A stretch of 64,000 nucleotides of DNA, taken from contig NZ_CP014136.1 in NCBI RefSeq assembly GCF_002291425.1, positions 5,222,925 to 5,286,924 on the forward strand, written 5' to 3'. The notes under the pieces are model-generated. The model saw only the letters and a list, made by a program, of their open reading frames with translations, did not search any database and was not told where the DNA came from. This document shows, in pieces, positions 36,271-45,967 of the stretch (positions are counted from its first letter, which is position 1; each line of letters begins with the position of its first letter). This DNA comes from Gibbsiella quercinecans (GTDB lineage Bacteria; Pseudomonadota; Gammaproteobacteria; Enterobacterales; Enterobacteriaceae). The translations under genes and the position numbers were made by a program.

Positions 36271-37125
36271 ATGAACCCAGCGTTTCTTCCCTATCTACAG
36301 CGTTGGCAACTGCAGACGGATGGGCAGCCGTTTGCCACCCACAGTAGCCTGTTGTTGCCGGTGCGCTACCAGGGAAAAGCGGCAATGTTGAAAATCGCGC
36401 ACGAACAGGAAGAAAAGTTCGGCGGCTTGCTGATGTGCTGGTGGCAGGGCCAGGGAGCGGCGCAGGTACTGGCATGGCACCATGACGGTCTGTTGCTGGA
36501 ACGGGCGCAGGGCGGGTTATCATTGGCGCAGATGGTGCGTGAAGGGCACGATACCCAAGCGACGGAGATTTTATGCCGCGTGATTGCCCGCTTGCATGCG
36601 CCGCGCCCGCAGTCCTTGCCGGCGTTGATCCCGCTGCATCACTGGTTCGCCGCTCTGTGGCCCGCGGCGCAGGCCCATGAAGGCATGTTGCGCCTGTGCG
36701 CGACCAGCGCGGCGGAGCTGCTGGCCAGCCCGCGGCAGCAAAGCGTATTACACGGGGATATCCATCACGATAACGTGCTGGATTTCGGCACGCGCGGCTG
36801 GCTGGCGATCGACCCCAAGCGCCTGTACGGCGAACGCTGCTTCGACTATGCCAATCTCTTTTGTAACCCCAACTATGGCGTCGCCACCGATCCGGCTATC
36901 TTCACGCGGCGCGTTGAACAGGTGTGCCAAATAGCGCAGCTTGATCGGCAGCGCCTGCTGCAATGGATTCTGGCCTGGGCCGGGCTTTCCGCCGCCTGGT
37001 TTCTGGAGGATGGCCAACTGGCGGATATCGATTTTCGCGTGGCGGAGCTGGCGGCAAGGGCATTGGGCCTGCCGGTGCCGGCCGGTGAGTCCGCTTTTAC
37101 CCTGCAGCAACTCTGGCCGCGTTAA
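36271..37125 (+). CDS. APH(6)/Hur-type small-molecule kinase
   Basis: This 284-residue protein belongs to the aminoglycoside/hydroxyurea resistance kinase family (APH(6)-like). Kinase landmarks are an N-terminal lobe lysine (AAMLKIAHEQEE), the catalytic HGDIHHDN (Asp163, Asn168) and the metal-binding Asp181 in LAIDPKRLYGE, followed by FDYANLFCNPN. The best-known relatives phosphorylate streptomycin at O-6, but chromosomal members often have other substrates, so resistance must not be assumed. It lies in a run with the ABM protein and the prolyl oligopeptidase, all on the plus strand. Confidence 0.82.
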   Translation: MNPAFLPYLQRWQLQTDGQPFATHSSLLLPVRYQGKAAMLKIAHEQEEKFGGLLMCWWQGQGAAQVLAWHHDGLLLERAQGGLSLAQMVREGHDTQATEILCRVIARLHAPRPQSLPALIPLHHWFAALWPAAQAHEGMLRLCATSAAELLASPRQQSVLHGDIHHDNVLDFGTRGWLAIDPKRLYGERCFDYANLFCNPNYGVATDPAIFTRRVEQVCQIAQLDRQRLLQWILAWAGLSAAWFLEDGQLADIDFRVAELAARALGLPVPAGESAFTLQQLWPR

Positions 37126-37271
37126 CGTAACGCGTTGCACCCGCACAGGCTTTGACTTCACATCGCCGAATGCTACCTTGTAAGCGACGGACTCTACCTC
37201 TCCCATCAGGCGTATTTGGCGCCGCGTTGGCCCTGATAATCCCGTGGAAACCAGCAGGAGCGATATTCACT

Positions 37272-39362
37272 ATGCCTTCATTACCTAATTCCCCCCGCCA
37301 GGATCTGGCGCAGGCCCACCCTGTATCTTCAGACGATCCTTTCCTGTGGCTGGAAGCCCTGCAGGGGGAACCCGCGCTGGCGTGGGTTGCGCAACAGAAC
37401 CAGCGCACGCTGGCGCAGTTTGCCCAGGGGGATAACTTCCCGCGGCTTGAAAAACAGGTATTGGATAACCTGAACAAAGAGACCCAGATCCCGTGGGTAG
37501 CCAAATATGGCGATGCCTATTACAACTTTTGGCAGGATGAGCATAATCCGCGTGGGCTGTGGCGGCGCGCCACGCTTGATGAATACCGTAAAGACAAACC
37601 GCAGTGGGAAACCGTGCTGGATATTGACGCCTTAAGCAAAGCGGAAGGCGTGGATTGGGTCTTCCACGGCTCGCAGCCTCTTGCGCCGGAATACCGCTAT
37701 TGCCTGGTGTTTCTGTCGCCGGACGGCGGGGACGCTTCGGCCATGCGCGAGTTCGATTTGGTGGAAAAGCGCTTCGTCGAGGGGGGATTTTCGCTGCCGG
37801 CGGCCAAAAGCGTGGTGTCGTGGATCGATCGCGATCGCCTTTTCGTCGCCACCGACGTTGGGCCGGGGTCGTTGACGCACTCCGGCTACCCGCGTATTGC
37901 CAAACGCTGGCGGCGGGGCACGCCGCTGGAAGCCGCAGAAACCCTGTATGAAGGGCAAATGACGGATATGCGGGCTTATGCCTATCACGACACTACGCCG
38001 GGCTTTGAACGCGACTATGTGATACGCATCGTGGATTTCTATCAGCGTGAAGTCTTCGTGCTTGATGATCAAGACCGCAAAACCAAACTGGATGTGCCGC
38101 TTGATGCTGAGATCGGCAGCCACCGCGAATGGCTGTTGATTAAACCGGCTAGCCAGTGGCAGGTCGGCACGGCCAGTTATCCTTCGGGTTCGCTGCTGGC
38201 GGTGAACTTTGCCGACTATCTGGCGGGCAAACGCGAACTGACGGTGTTGTTTGCCCCGACGGCGCGCGCGGCGTTAAGCGGTTACAGCACCACCCGTGAC
38301 CATCTTATTCTCAGCATTATGGAGAACGTGGTCAACAGGCTGGAGGTGCTGACGCCGCGGCAGGGCGCATGGGCACGTAGGCCATTGGGCCGCCCAGGCG
38401 AGCTTAGCAGCATCTCGGCCGGTGGGGTGGATGATGAAAGTAATGCCTATTTCCTCACGACCAGCGGCTTCCTGCAGCCCACCTCTCTGTATTTGGGCAA
38501 CCTTGACAGTGCCGAGGATCCGCAGTTGCTCAAGCAGGCGCCGCACGCTTTCGACGCAGCCGGTTACCAGGTGAGCCAGCATTTCGCGGCGTCGAAAGAC
38601 GGCACGGCAATTCCGTATTTCCAGGTTGCCCCGAAGGACATGGTGCTGGATGGCAGCAACCCGACCTTGCTCTATGGCTACGGCGGTTTTGAAGTTGCGC
38701 TGCAGCCAAGCTATTTGGCCAGCCAAGGGCCGGCATGGCTGGCGCGCGGTGGGGTTTATGTGATCGCTAATATCCGCGGCGGCGGCGAGTTTGGCCCGCA
38801 ATGGCACCAGGCGGCGCTAAAGGATAAACGCCACCGCGCCTATGAGGATTTTGCCGCCGTCGCCGAGGATCTTATTGCACGAAACGTGACATCGTCACAA
38901 AAACTGGGTGCACGCGGCGGCAGTAACGGTGGGTTGCTGGTGGGCAATATGCTGACGCAGTATCCCGCGCTGTTTGGCTGCATCGTGTGTGAAGTGCCGC
39001 TGCTGGATATGCGGCGTTACACGCAACTTTCTGCCGGCGCGTCCTGGATCGCGGAATACGGCGATCCGGAAAAACCGCAGGAGTGGGCATATATCAACAC
39101 CTTTTCGCCGTACCATAACGTGCAGCCGAATAAGGCCTACCCCCCGGTGCTGTTTTATTCCGCCACCAGTGACGATCGCGTCAACCCGGCGCACGCGCGC
39201 AAAATGGCGGCGCGCATGCAGCAGTTGGGATATCCGCAGGCCTATTTCTATGAAAATACCGAAGGCGGGCACAGCGCCGCGGCGGATAAAAAACAGGCCG
39301 CTTTTCATACCGCGCTGGTCAGCGAGTTTCTATGGGCGCACCTGGGCGACCACGGCAAATAA
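37272..39362 (+). CDS. Prolyl oligopeptidase family serine peptidase (S9A)
   Basis: This 696-residue enzyme has the N-terminal beta-propeller (about 75-420) and C-terminal alpha/beta hydrolase domain of the S9 family. The catalytic triad is Ser551 (ARGGSNGG), Asp634 or Asp635 (SDDRVNP) and His667 (EGGHS). It cleaves short peptides, typically after proline, in the cytoplasm or periplasm; no signal peptide is visible. I start at ATG 37272 with AGGAG 12 bases upstream; the frame extends 40 codons further up. A shared strong terminator separates it from convergent dtpA. Confidence 0.9.
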   Translation: MPSLPNSPRQDLAQAHPVSSDDPFLWLEALQGEPALAWVAQQNQRTLAQFAQGDNFPRLEKQVLDNLNKETQIPWVAKYGDAYYNFWQDEHNPRGLWRRATLDEYRKDKPQWETVLDIDALSKAEGVDWVFHGSQPLAPEYRYCLVFLSPDGGDASAMREFDLVEKRFVEGGFSLPAAKSVVSWIDRDRLFVATDVGPGSLTHSGYPRIAKRWRRGTPLEAAETLYEGQMTDMRAYAYHDTTPGFERDYVIRIVDFYQREVFVLDDQDRKTKLDVPLDAEIGSHREWLLIKPASQWQVGTASYPSGSLLAVNFADYLAGKRELTVLFAPTARAALSGYSTTRDHLILSIMENVVNRLEVLTPRQGAWARRPLGRPGELSSISAGGVDDESNAYFLTTSGFLQPTSLYLGNLDSAEDPQLLKQAPHAFDAAGYQVSQHFAASKDGTAIPYFQVAPKDMVLDGSNPTLLYGYGGFEVALQPSYLASQGPAWLARGGVYVIANIRGGGEFGPQWHQAALKDKRHRAYEDFAAVAEDLIARNVTSSQKLGARGGSNGGLLVGNMLTQYPALFGCIVCEVPLLDMRRYTQLSAGASWIAEYGDPEKPQEWAYINTFSPYHNVQPNKAYPPVLFYSATSDDRVNPAHARKMAARMQQLGYPQAYFYENTEGGHSAAADKKQAAFHTALVSEFLWAHLGDHGK

Positions 39363-39468
39363 GCATTAATAATAACGGCGTTTATCGGCTTTAGGTGACA
39401 ATGTAACGCTTGCTTGTGCTATCGGTCTCGCGATGCAGCCGGTTTGGTGGAATATTGTTTTTCTTAAT

Positions 39469-39494
39469 AAAAAAGCGGGTTACCCCGCTTTTTT
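39469..39494. terminator. Bidirectional intrinsic terminator between the oligopeptidase gene and dtpA
   Basis: AAAAAAGCGGG pairs with CCCGCTTTTTT around TTAC, giving T runs after the stem on both strands. Confidence 0.9.
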
Positions 39495-39509
39495 GCTATT
39501 GCCACCGGC

Positions 39510-41021
39510 TTAATTGGCGAGTGCAGGCCGCGTGGCGGTATCGTTAGCTTGCGCCGTATCGCGCGTCATGCGGTTCAGCGTTGGCGCAGTCAGCAGCATC
39601 AGCAGTGCGATGACGGCGGTAACCACGCCGATTTGCATAAACACATGGCTATAAATGGCCAGTGAAGCATTGGAATCGGTGATGTCGCTCGGTGCTGCGG
39701 TCATGCCGGCCACTTTACCCGCGATGATAGCCGCGGCGGCGGTAGTCAGGAACCAGGAGCCCATGATAAAACCCATCAGGCGCTGCGGCACTAACTGTGC
39801 CACCATGGCTAAACCCAGGCCTGAAATCATCAGCTCGCCAACGCTCTGTAGCGCATAGCTTAGAATCAGCCAGTTGACCGAAACAATGCCTTGTTGGTTG
39901 GCGAAGCTGGCGCCCAACGGCAGCACCAGGAACGCACAGGAGCATAGCACCATGCCGAAAGCGAACTTGTGCGGCATCGGCAGGCGATCGCCCATTTTAT
40001 TGTACAGGGTGGCCAGAATAGGGCTGGCCACCATGATCCAAAACGGGTTCAAGGCCTGGTATTGCTCTGGCTCAAAGCGGATACCAAAGATAGCGTGTTC
40101 CACGTTATGGATGGCGAAGAAGTTCAACGACGTCGGCATTTGGCTGTACAGCACAAAAAAAACCACCGCTTCCAGCATCAGCAGGAATGCGACGATCATT
40201 TTGCGCCGGGCCGCACCGTGCAGCGCAAAGGTTTCTTTGGCAAAAATGATCACAATGCCCAGCGAAATCACCGCCAGCGCCCAGCGCGCCACGCTTTGGT
40301 TATGCAGCAACCAACTGGAGACCGCAACCAGAGCAACCACACCGGCCAAAACCAGCAGCAGCTTTTTTACCTGCAGCGGGGCGAAGTCCGGTGTTGAGCC
40401 ATGTGCCCGCACCCATTTTCTGCAGAACATAAAGTTAATCAGGGTTAACAGCATGCCGAGCACGCTCAGCGAAAACGCCACGTTCCAGCCGTAATGCGCG
40501 ACCAGCCAAGGGGTTGCCAGCATCGAGAAAAACGAGCCCACATTGACCGACATGTAGTACATGGTAAAGGCGCCATCAAGACGAGGATCATCTTTGGCGT
40601 AGCAGGTGGCAAGCAACGAAGACGGGTTCGCCTTGAACAGGCCGTTACCTACCGCGATGGTTGCCAGGCCCAGGTAAACCCAGAAGATGTCGTGGCCGGA
40701 ATACGCCACCATCGCATAGCCCACGGCCAGCACCAGCGCGCCAAGCACAATGACGCGTTTCGTTCCCAGCACTTTATCTCCCAGCCAGCCGCCGATGGCG
40801 ACAAAACCGTACACCAGCGCGCTGAACGAGGAGAACAGGGTAATTGACTCGGCTTCGCTCAGGCCGAGCATATTGACCAGATAAACGGCCATGATGCCTT
40901 GCAGGCCGTAATAGCCGAAGCGTTCCCACAGTTCGATGGAGAATATCAGGTAAAACGCCCGTGGTTGTTTGAACGCGTTAAGGCTAACGTTTTCAGGTTG
41001 TGAGTTGTTTGCTGTCGACAC
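39510..41021 (-). CDS. dtpA: DtpA (TppB), proton-coupled di/tripeptide transporter
   Basis: This 503-residue POT-family protein imports di- and tripeptides with protons through twelve or more membrane segments. It begins [27 protein letters not shown], contains the proton-coupling [10 protein letters not shown] motif and the family [32 protein letters not shown] region. I start at GTG 41021 after AAAGAGGC, matching the E. coli N-terminus; the open frame continues 31 codons up. It sits beside nth as in E. coli. A peptidase gene on its other side could process the imported peptides. Confidence 0.96.
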   Translation of the reverse strand: MSTANNSQPENVSLNAFKQPRAFYLIFSIELWERFGYYGLQGIMAVYLVNMLGLSEAESITLFSSFSALVYGFVAIGGWLGDKVLGTKRVIVLGALVLAVGYAMVAYSGHDIFWVYLGLATIAVGNGLFKANPSSLLATCYAKDDPRLDGAFTMYYMSVNVGSFFSMLATPWLVAHYGWNVAFSLSVLGMLLTLINFMFCRKWVRAHGSTPDFAPLQVKKLLLVLAGVVALVAVSSWLLHNQSVARWALAVISLGIVIIFAKETFALHGAARRKMIVAFLLMLEAVVFFVLYSQMPTSLNFFAIHNVEHAIFGIRFEPEQYQALNPFWIMVASPILATLYNKMGDRLPMPHKFAFGMVLCSCAFLVLPLGASFANQQGIVSVNWLILSYALQSVGELMISGLGLAMVAQLVPQRLMGFIMGSWFLTTAAAAIIAGKVAGMTAAPSDITDSNASLAIYSHVFMQIGVVTAVIALLMLLTAPTLNRMTRDTAQANDTATRPALAN

Positions 41022-41591
41022 GAATGCCTCTTTTTTTATTAAGCGTATAAAGTGGTGAAAATCACGGCGAATACGGTGAGGGCGGTACTTCTTCCGTAGG
41101 GTTTCGCACAACATAGCCGCGTAATGTTCACGATCTTTGTCAACGGGGCAATCACTTTTTTATATCTGGTTACATATCAGTTTTATGGTTTTATGTGAAC
41201 AAATTGAAAAAATATATCGTATAAAATAGGGTATTTCCTTGATCTGTAGGTTTTTATATTAGCTGAGAGCCTGCTTTGTTTTTTTTAGCGCATTACCCTG
41301 TGTTTTTAAGTTTTACATTTATTTAATTCCGTTTAATTATTAATTGTCGGATTGTTATTCTGGTAATTTTGCTTTTTTGGCGTTTTATCGTCTGATTTTT
41401 TATAGCGTGTGTTTGTCTGGCATTTAGGCTGTGTGGTATGTGCCGATCGGCTATTTTTTTGCCATAATTCTTGTCGAGAATTAATTAAACGAGAAGAGTT
41501 TCTCGGATCGATGGCGGCCGTGGGCGGTAAGTGCGCGCCGCAGTTCAGATGAATGCAGTGGAACGATGGGCGCCGGCGCGCCCGGGAGGGG
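41022..41591. other. Long AT-rich region between dtpA and nth
   Basis: About 400 bases (41115-41480) are strikingly AT-rich, with many T runs, and hold the dtpA promoter, which in E. coli responds to OmpR. I see no gene. The nth-side end contains the terminator at 41480-41505. Confidence 0.5.
41480..41505 (-). terminator. Candidate terminator of the rsx-nth unit
   Basis: On the minus strand CGAGAA-ACTC-TTCTCG is followed by TTTAATTAATT. It lies about 90 bases beyond the nth stop. Confidence 0.6.
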
Positions 41592-42233
41592 CTAGGCTTC
41601 GGGGTAGATCTTTTCCGGAAACTCGCACAGATCTTCAATAATACAGGAGCCGCAGCGCGGTTTGCGGGCGATACAGGTATAGCGGCCGTGCAGAATAAAC
41701 CAATGGTGGCAATCAACCTTGAATTCCGCCGGCACCACCTTCAGCAGCTTTTCTTCCACCTGCTCGACGTTTTTCCCCGGCGCAAAACGCGTCCGGTTGC
41801 AGACGCGGAAGATATGCGTATCGACGGCAATGGTTGGCCAACCAAAGGCGGTGTTCAACACCACGTTGGCGGTTTTGCGCCCCACGCCCGGCAGTGCCTC
41901 CAGCGCAGCGCGGTCCTCCGGCACTTCACCGCCGTGTTGTTCCAACAGAATGCGGCAGGTTTTGATGACGTTTTCCGCCTTGCTGTTAAACAGGCCGATG
42001 GTTTTGATGTATTCCTTTACCCCATCAACCCCCAGCGCCAGTATCGCGGCGGGGGTATTGGCCACCGGATACATCTTGGCAGTGGCTTTGTTGACGCTGA
42101 CATCGGTTGCCTGCGCCGAAAGCAGCACGGCGATCAGCAGCTCGAACGGGGTGGTGTACACCAGTTCGGTGGTCGGGTGTGGGTTGTTATCACGTAAACG
42201 GGTGAGGATCTCCCGGCGTTTTTCTTTATTCAT
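41592..42233 (-). CDS. nth: Endonuclease III
   Basis: This 213-residue DNA glycosylase/AP lyase removes oxidised pyrimidines. The helix-hairpin-helix LPGVGRKTANVV provides the nucleophile Lys120; the catalytic aspartate is Asp138 (VDTHIFRV); and the four cysteines Cys187, 194, 197 and 203 bind the [4Fe-4S] cluster. All numbers agree with E. coli. Its ATG overlaps the rsxE stop by one base (TAATG), so translation is coupled. Confidence 0.98.
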   Translation of the reverse strand: MNKEKRREILTRLRDNNPHPTTELVYTTPFELLIAVLLSAQATDVSVNKATAKMYPVANTPAAILALGVDGVKEYIKTIGLFNSKAENVIKTCRILLEQHGGEVPEDRAALEALPGVGRKTANVVLNTAFGWPTIAVDTHIFRVCNRTRFAPGKNVEQVEEKLLKVVPAEFKVDCHHWFILHGRYTCIARKPRCGSCIIEDLCEFPEKIYPEA

Positions 42234-42931
42234 TACGCTTTCTCTGCCTGCCCATGCGCCAGGTTGGTTTCAGCCAGCGCGGCTTTGGCTTTACGCGCTT
42301 TCATTTTTTCATCAATCAGATACTTGGCCGCCAGCATCATGCCCAGGCCGATAAACGCGCCGGGCGGCAGCATCGCCAGCAGGAACGGGCTGTCGAAGTG
42401 CACCACTTCAATCCGCAGCACTTTGGCCCAACTGCCCAGCAGCATATCGGCGCCGTCAAACAGCGTGCCGTTGCCCAGCAGTTCACGTAGCGAGCCCAGT
42501 ACGAACATCGCGCAGGTCGCCCCCAGGCCGGTGGCGCAGCCATCCAACGCCGACAGGCCGACAGGCTTGCGCGAGGCGATCGCTTCGGCACGGCCCACCA
42601 CGATACAGTTGGTAACGATCAGCGGGATAAAAATCCCCAGCGATTGATACAAACCGAAGGCGTAGGCATTGATCAGCATCTGAACGATACTCACCACCGC
42701 GGCAATAATCATCACGTAAATCGGAATACGCACTTCGTTCGGCACCCAACGGCGCACGGCAGAAATGGAGGCGTTGGTCAGCGTCAGCACCAGTGTGGTT
42801 GCCAGCCCCAGCCCCAGCGCGTTGGTGGCGGTTGAGGTGACCGCCAGCAGCGGGCATAGGCCCAGTAACTGGACCAGCGCGGAGTTGTTCTTCCATAACC
42901 CCTGAACGATTAACTCTTTGGCTTCACTCAT
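42233..42931 (-). CDS. rsxE: RsxE (RnfE), membrane subunit of the SoxR-reducing electron-transport complex
   Basis: This 232-residue six-helix inner-membrane protein is homologous to RsxA/RnfA ([49 protein letters not shown]). In the Rnf-type complex RsxA and RsxE hold a shared intramembrane iron-sulfur centre. It begins within the end of rsxG (ATGA-type overlap of four bases) and leads straight into nth. Confidence 0.96.
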   Translation of the reverse strand: MSEAKELIVQGLWKNNSALVQLLGLCPLLAVTSTATNALGLGLATTLVLTLTNASISAVRRWVPNEVRIPIYVMIIAAVVSIVQMLINAYAFGLYQSLGIFIPLIVTNCIVVGRAEAIASRKPVGLSALDGCATGLGATCAMFVLGSLRELLGNGTLFDGADMLLGSWAKVLRIEVVHFDSPFLLAMLPPGAFIGLGMMLAAKYLIDEKMKARKAKAALAETNLAHGQAEKA

Positions 42932-43560
42932 TCGCTGGCTCCACAGGAAGGTAAGGTATCAAGTTTAGGTGGTAGCGTTTCCAGGTACAATGCCGTGCGG
43001 CGCACGGCGTTAACCACCGCGCGCGGCGTGATGGTCGCACCGGTGAACTGATCGAACATCCCGCCGTCTTTTTTCACTGCCCAGCGGGCGTCATCCGGGC
43101 CGGTGATTTTCTGGCCGCTGAAGAAGGTGATCCAATCGCTGATGCGCAACTCGATTTTATCCCCCAGGCCCGGTGTCTCGTGGTGCTCCACGACGCGGGT
43201 GCCCAACACGGTGCCGCTGAAATCCGCCCCCACCAACAGTTGGATCGCGCCGGAATAACCGTCCGGCGCGGTGGTTTCGATAGCCGCCGCCACCGGTTGG
43301 CCATATTTACGCGCCAGGTACAGGCGGTGCGGCGCGGCATTGCCGAGGGCAGGATCGCTGACCAGAAAACAGTCGGCCTGCATGTGGTTATCGTAGTGTT
43401 CCGGCGGCACGACCTGATCGAGCAGCGCCTGCTGCTGCAGCGCCGATTGATGGGCAATGGTTTTCTGCGTTAGCGCATTGACCACTGCCGTTAACCCGGT
43501 GGTGACCGCGGCAAATATCGCCAAACGGGTGCCATGCTTTCTCATTGAGCTCAACATCAT
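42928..43560 (-). CDS. rsxG: RsxG (RnfG), FMN-bearing periplasmic subunit
   Basis: This protein of about 210 residues has one N-terminal membrane helix and a periplasmic domain with the covalent FMN site in [15 protein letters not shown] (the second Thr carries FMN by phosphoester). [13 protein letters not shown] and AVKKDGG are typical. Four ATG/ATC codons are clustered at the start (MIMM); I choose the third codon (43560) because AAGGAG is then eight bases upstream; 43566 and 43557 are alternatives. It follows rsxD by about ten bases. Confidence 0.94.
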   Translation of the reverse strand: MMLSSMRKHGTRLAIFAAVTTGLTAVVNALTQKTIAHQSALQQQALLDQVVPPEHYDNHMQADCFLVSDPALGNAAPHRLYLARKYGQPVAAAIETTAPDGYSGAIQLLVGADFSGTVLGTRVVEHHETPGLGDKIELRISDWITFFSGQKITGPDDARWAVKKDGGMFDQFTGATITPRAVVNAVRRTALYLETLPPKLDTLPSCGASE

Positions 43561-43572
43561 GATCATGGCTCC

Positions 43573-44658
43573 TTAGCGTTGGCCGTACACGCGTGGGCGC
43601 GTGTAGTGGTCGATGAGCGGCACGGTGATGTTGGCCAACAGCACGGCGAACGCCACCCCGTCAGGGTAACCGCCATAGACGCGGATAAGCCACACCAGCA
43701 GGCCAATCAGCGCACCATAAATCAGCCGGCCACGCGGCGTGGTCGAGGCGCTGACCGGATCGGTGGCGATAAAGAACGCGCCGATCATGGTGGCGCCAGA
43801 AAACAGGTGAACCAGCGGCGGCGCCTGGTGTGTGGGGTTAATCCACCAGGCCAGCGTAGCGCAGACGGCGATCGTCAGCAGCATACTGCCGGGGATTTGC
43901 CAGTGGATCAACCGCCGGCCGAGCATAAACAGTCCGCCGGCCAGGAAGCCGATATTGACCCACTGCCAGCCAATACCGGCCAATAGGCCGCCAAACATCG
44001 GCTGCTGCAGGAGCTGTTCCACCGAGTGGCCGCTGCGCAGGCCGGTTTTAAAGCCGTCGAGCGGCGTGGCCTGGCTTACGCCATCAACCCCCATCTGCAG
44101 TTCGTGCATGGTGGCGCCCTGTAGCGTATGGCCGCTGAAAATGGTTATGATGACATCCTGGAACGGCAGTGCGCTGGCGCGCAGCGCTTCCGGCGGCAGC
44201 CAACTGGTCATCTGCACCGGAAAAGCAATCAATAACACCACATAGCCGACCATCGCCGGGTTGAACGGGTTTTGCCCCAGGCCGCCGTACAACTGCTTGG
44301 CGATGACGATGGCAAACACGGTGCCGATAACGATCATCCACCACGGCGCCAGCGGGGGCAGGCTGACGCCGAGCAGCAATGCGGTCAGGAGCGCGGAGTT
44401 ATCCGCCAGCCGTGCGCGCACCGGCTGCTTACGCAGCGCCAGAATGGCGCCTTCGGCCAACAGCGCCACGGCCATCGCCAACGCGGTCTGCACCAGGGTG
44501 CCATAGCCAAAGAACCACAACTGTGCCACCATCCCCGGAATACAGGCCAGCATGACCCACAACATAATGTGGCTGGTGCTTTGCTGGTTGTGGGTGAACG
44601 GGGAACTGGCGATGTGTAAGCCTTTGGCGGCTGTCTGTTGTACTGGCCTGAACTTCAT
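43573..44658 (-). CDS. rsxD: RsxD (RnfD), membrane subunit with covalent FMN
   Basis: This 361-residue membrane protein has about ten hydrophobic segments. The [22 protein letters not shown] region carries the FMN-accepting Thr, and [35 protein letters not shown] marks the N-terminus. It is the first gene of the rsxDGE-nth half of the cluster: in E. coli it directly follows rsxC, but here about 1.3 kb with an opposing regulator gene separates them, so it needs its own promoter in 44659-45034. Confidence 0.95.
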   Translation of the reverse strand: MKFRPVQQTAAKGLHIASSPFTHNQQSTSHIMLWVMLACIPGMVAQLWFFGYGTLVQTALAMAVALLAEGAILALRKQPVRARLADNSALLTALLLGVSLPPLAPWWMIVIGTVFAIVIAKQLYGGLGQNPFNPAMVGYVVLLIAFPVQMTSWLPPEALRASALPFQDVIITIFSGHTLQGATMHELQMGVDGVSQATPLDGFKTGLRSGHSVEQLLQQPMFGGLLAGIGWQWVNIGFLAGGLFMLGRRLIHWQIPGSMLLTIAVCATLAWWINPTHQAPPLVHLFSGATMIGAFFIATDPVSASTTPRGRLIYGALIGLLVWLIRVYGGYPDGVAFAVLLANITVPLIDHYTRPRVYGQR

Positions 44659-45034
44659 ACAGTCACTGCACCTATCTTTGCCATACTCACGGCATGTTCA
44701 TGCGCCAAGCGGGGCGCCGGAAAAATTCTAGCGCCGCATTCTACCGCAATCATCGCGTGGGTAATACGTCTTAATCATAGGGATATAGGGGTTTTTCGCC
44801 GCGGCTGGCCCGATGTGGCGCTTTTCGCCGCTGTGTTCTTCTGCCGCGCCACGGAGCACCGTAACGATTCGCCAGAAAGCGCTAACGTGGCCCTTTAGGC
44901 TCAATGAGTTACGATTAGTGTTGTAACTTAATGAATATAATATTATTTTTAAACATGGTCGCACAAAATAACAACTTTCACCTGATCCTTACGGATTATT
45001 ATCCTATTCCTTACTCAGTAGTGAATGAATTCTA
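44659..45034. other. Divergent control region between rsxD and the Rob-like gene
   Basis: It must hold promoters for both directions. The right half (44900-45030) is AT-rich, with TATAAT at about 44937 and a marbox-like site at 44958-44976 just before a TTTCAC...TTATCC promoter-like pair reading toward the regulator. The left half is GC-rich. No gene is supported. Confidence 0.5.
44958..44976 (+). promoter_or_regulatory. Candidate marbox (MarA/SoxS/Rob site) before the Rob-like gene
   Basis: GTCGCACAAAATAACAACT agrees with the marbox consensus AYnGCACnnWnnRYYAAAY at ten of thirteen defined positions, including the full GCAC. It overlaps the start of a -35-like TTTCAC (44976-44981) with TTATCC 17 bases on, the geometry of a class II activator site. 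Confidence 0.35.
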
Positions 45035-45928
45035 ATGACGAAAGAAGCCGTTTTTTTTATTGAAGAACTCATTGAGTGGGTAGAGCTGCACCTGGAGCAG
45101 CGCCCAAGTCTTGATGAGGTGGCTCGTATCTCTGGCTATTCGAAATGGCATTTGCAGCGGAAGTTTAAACGCACCACCGGTGTGCAGCTTGCGACCTACA
45201 TCCGTTTGCGGATCCTGACGCGCGCCGCCGTCGCGTTGCGCATCACGCGCCGTTCCATTATTGATATCTCTGATGAGCTGGGCTTTGATTCGCAACAAAC
45301 CTTCACCCGCATGTTCAAACAGCGTTTTGGCACCACGCCCAACCGTTACCGTTCGATGGAACATTGGGACGTCAGTAAACTGATGCCGCGTTTTCGCTTT
45401 GACGCGGAATACGGTAACGGCTACTACCCGGAGATCAGGCGGCAGATACTGCCGGCGTTACAACTGGTGGGGTTTAGCCGGCGCTTGGATTTTGATACGC
45501 AACAGGCGATCGAACATTCGTCCTGCCTTGCGATGAAAGACGAAATTTTCAATGATTTTTTCAAAGGGCTGAGCGTAGATTGCCGCAAGGTTTACAGCTT
45601 GCGCACGCCTAACCCCAGTGCCGCCGGTGAATGCTCGTCAACCCTGGTGATGGCGGTCGATCCGCAACATCGGCAAGACATTGTCTCTGGCCACCAGATT
45701 GAAACTATTCTTGTGCCAGAACGTGAATACATGGCGATTTCTCATCAGGGCACGGCCAAAGAGTGTTTGGAGTTTTTTTCCTACCTGATCTCCAACGTGA
45801 TGCCGGGGCTGCGTGATGAAGTGAAAGGCAGTATGGAAATGGAGATTATTGAAATCAAAGCCTGGGATTTGGATTTAAAACTACGCGAAATTGATGTGAG
45901 TTATACCTACCTGATTTCAATTGACTAA
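45035..45928 (+). CDS. Rob/SoxS-type AraC-family regulator inside the rsx cluster
   Basis: This 297-residue protein has an N-terminal AraC DNA-binding domain (about 8-105) of the MarA/SoxS/Rob kind, with SLDEVARISGYSKWHLQRKFKRTTG and the second helix-turn-helix SIIDISDELGFDSQQTFTRMFKQRFGTTPNRYR. The C-terminal half (about 120-297) resembles the GyrI-like ligand-sensing domain of Rob, whose length is 289. It is oriented opposite to the surrounding rsx genes. MarA/SoxS/Rob proteins activate oxidative-stress and drug-efflux genes, and Rsx reduces SoxR, so a functional link is plausible but unproven. The ribosome site before ATG 45035 is weak. It is diverged enough from Rob that I do not assign that symbol. 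Confidence 0.9.
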   Translation: MTKEAVFFIEELIEWVELHLEQRPSLDEVARISGYSKWHLQRKFKRTTGVQLATYIRLRILTRAAVALRITRRSIIDISDELGFDSQQTFTRMFKQRFGTTPNRYRSMEHWDVSKLMPRFRFDAEYGNGYYPEIRRQILPALQLVGFSRRLDFDTQQAIEHSSCLAMKDEIFNDFFKGLSVDCRKVYSLRTPNPSAAGECSSTLVMAVDPQHRQDIVSGHQIETILVPEREYMAISHQGTAKECLEFFSYLISNVMPGLRDEVKGSMEMEIIEIKAWDLDLKLREIDVSYTYLISID

Positions 45929-45934
45929 CCATGG

Positions 45935-45961
45935 CCGTGCCTTGTATTTGCCAAGGCACGG
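45935..45961. terminator. Hairpin between the Rob-like gene and rsxC
   Basis: CCGTGCCTTG pairs perfectly with CAAGGCACGG around a seven-base loop, between the two convergent genes. There is no T run, so termination may be inefficient. Confidence 0.5.
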
Positions 45962-45967
45962 CGCCTG

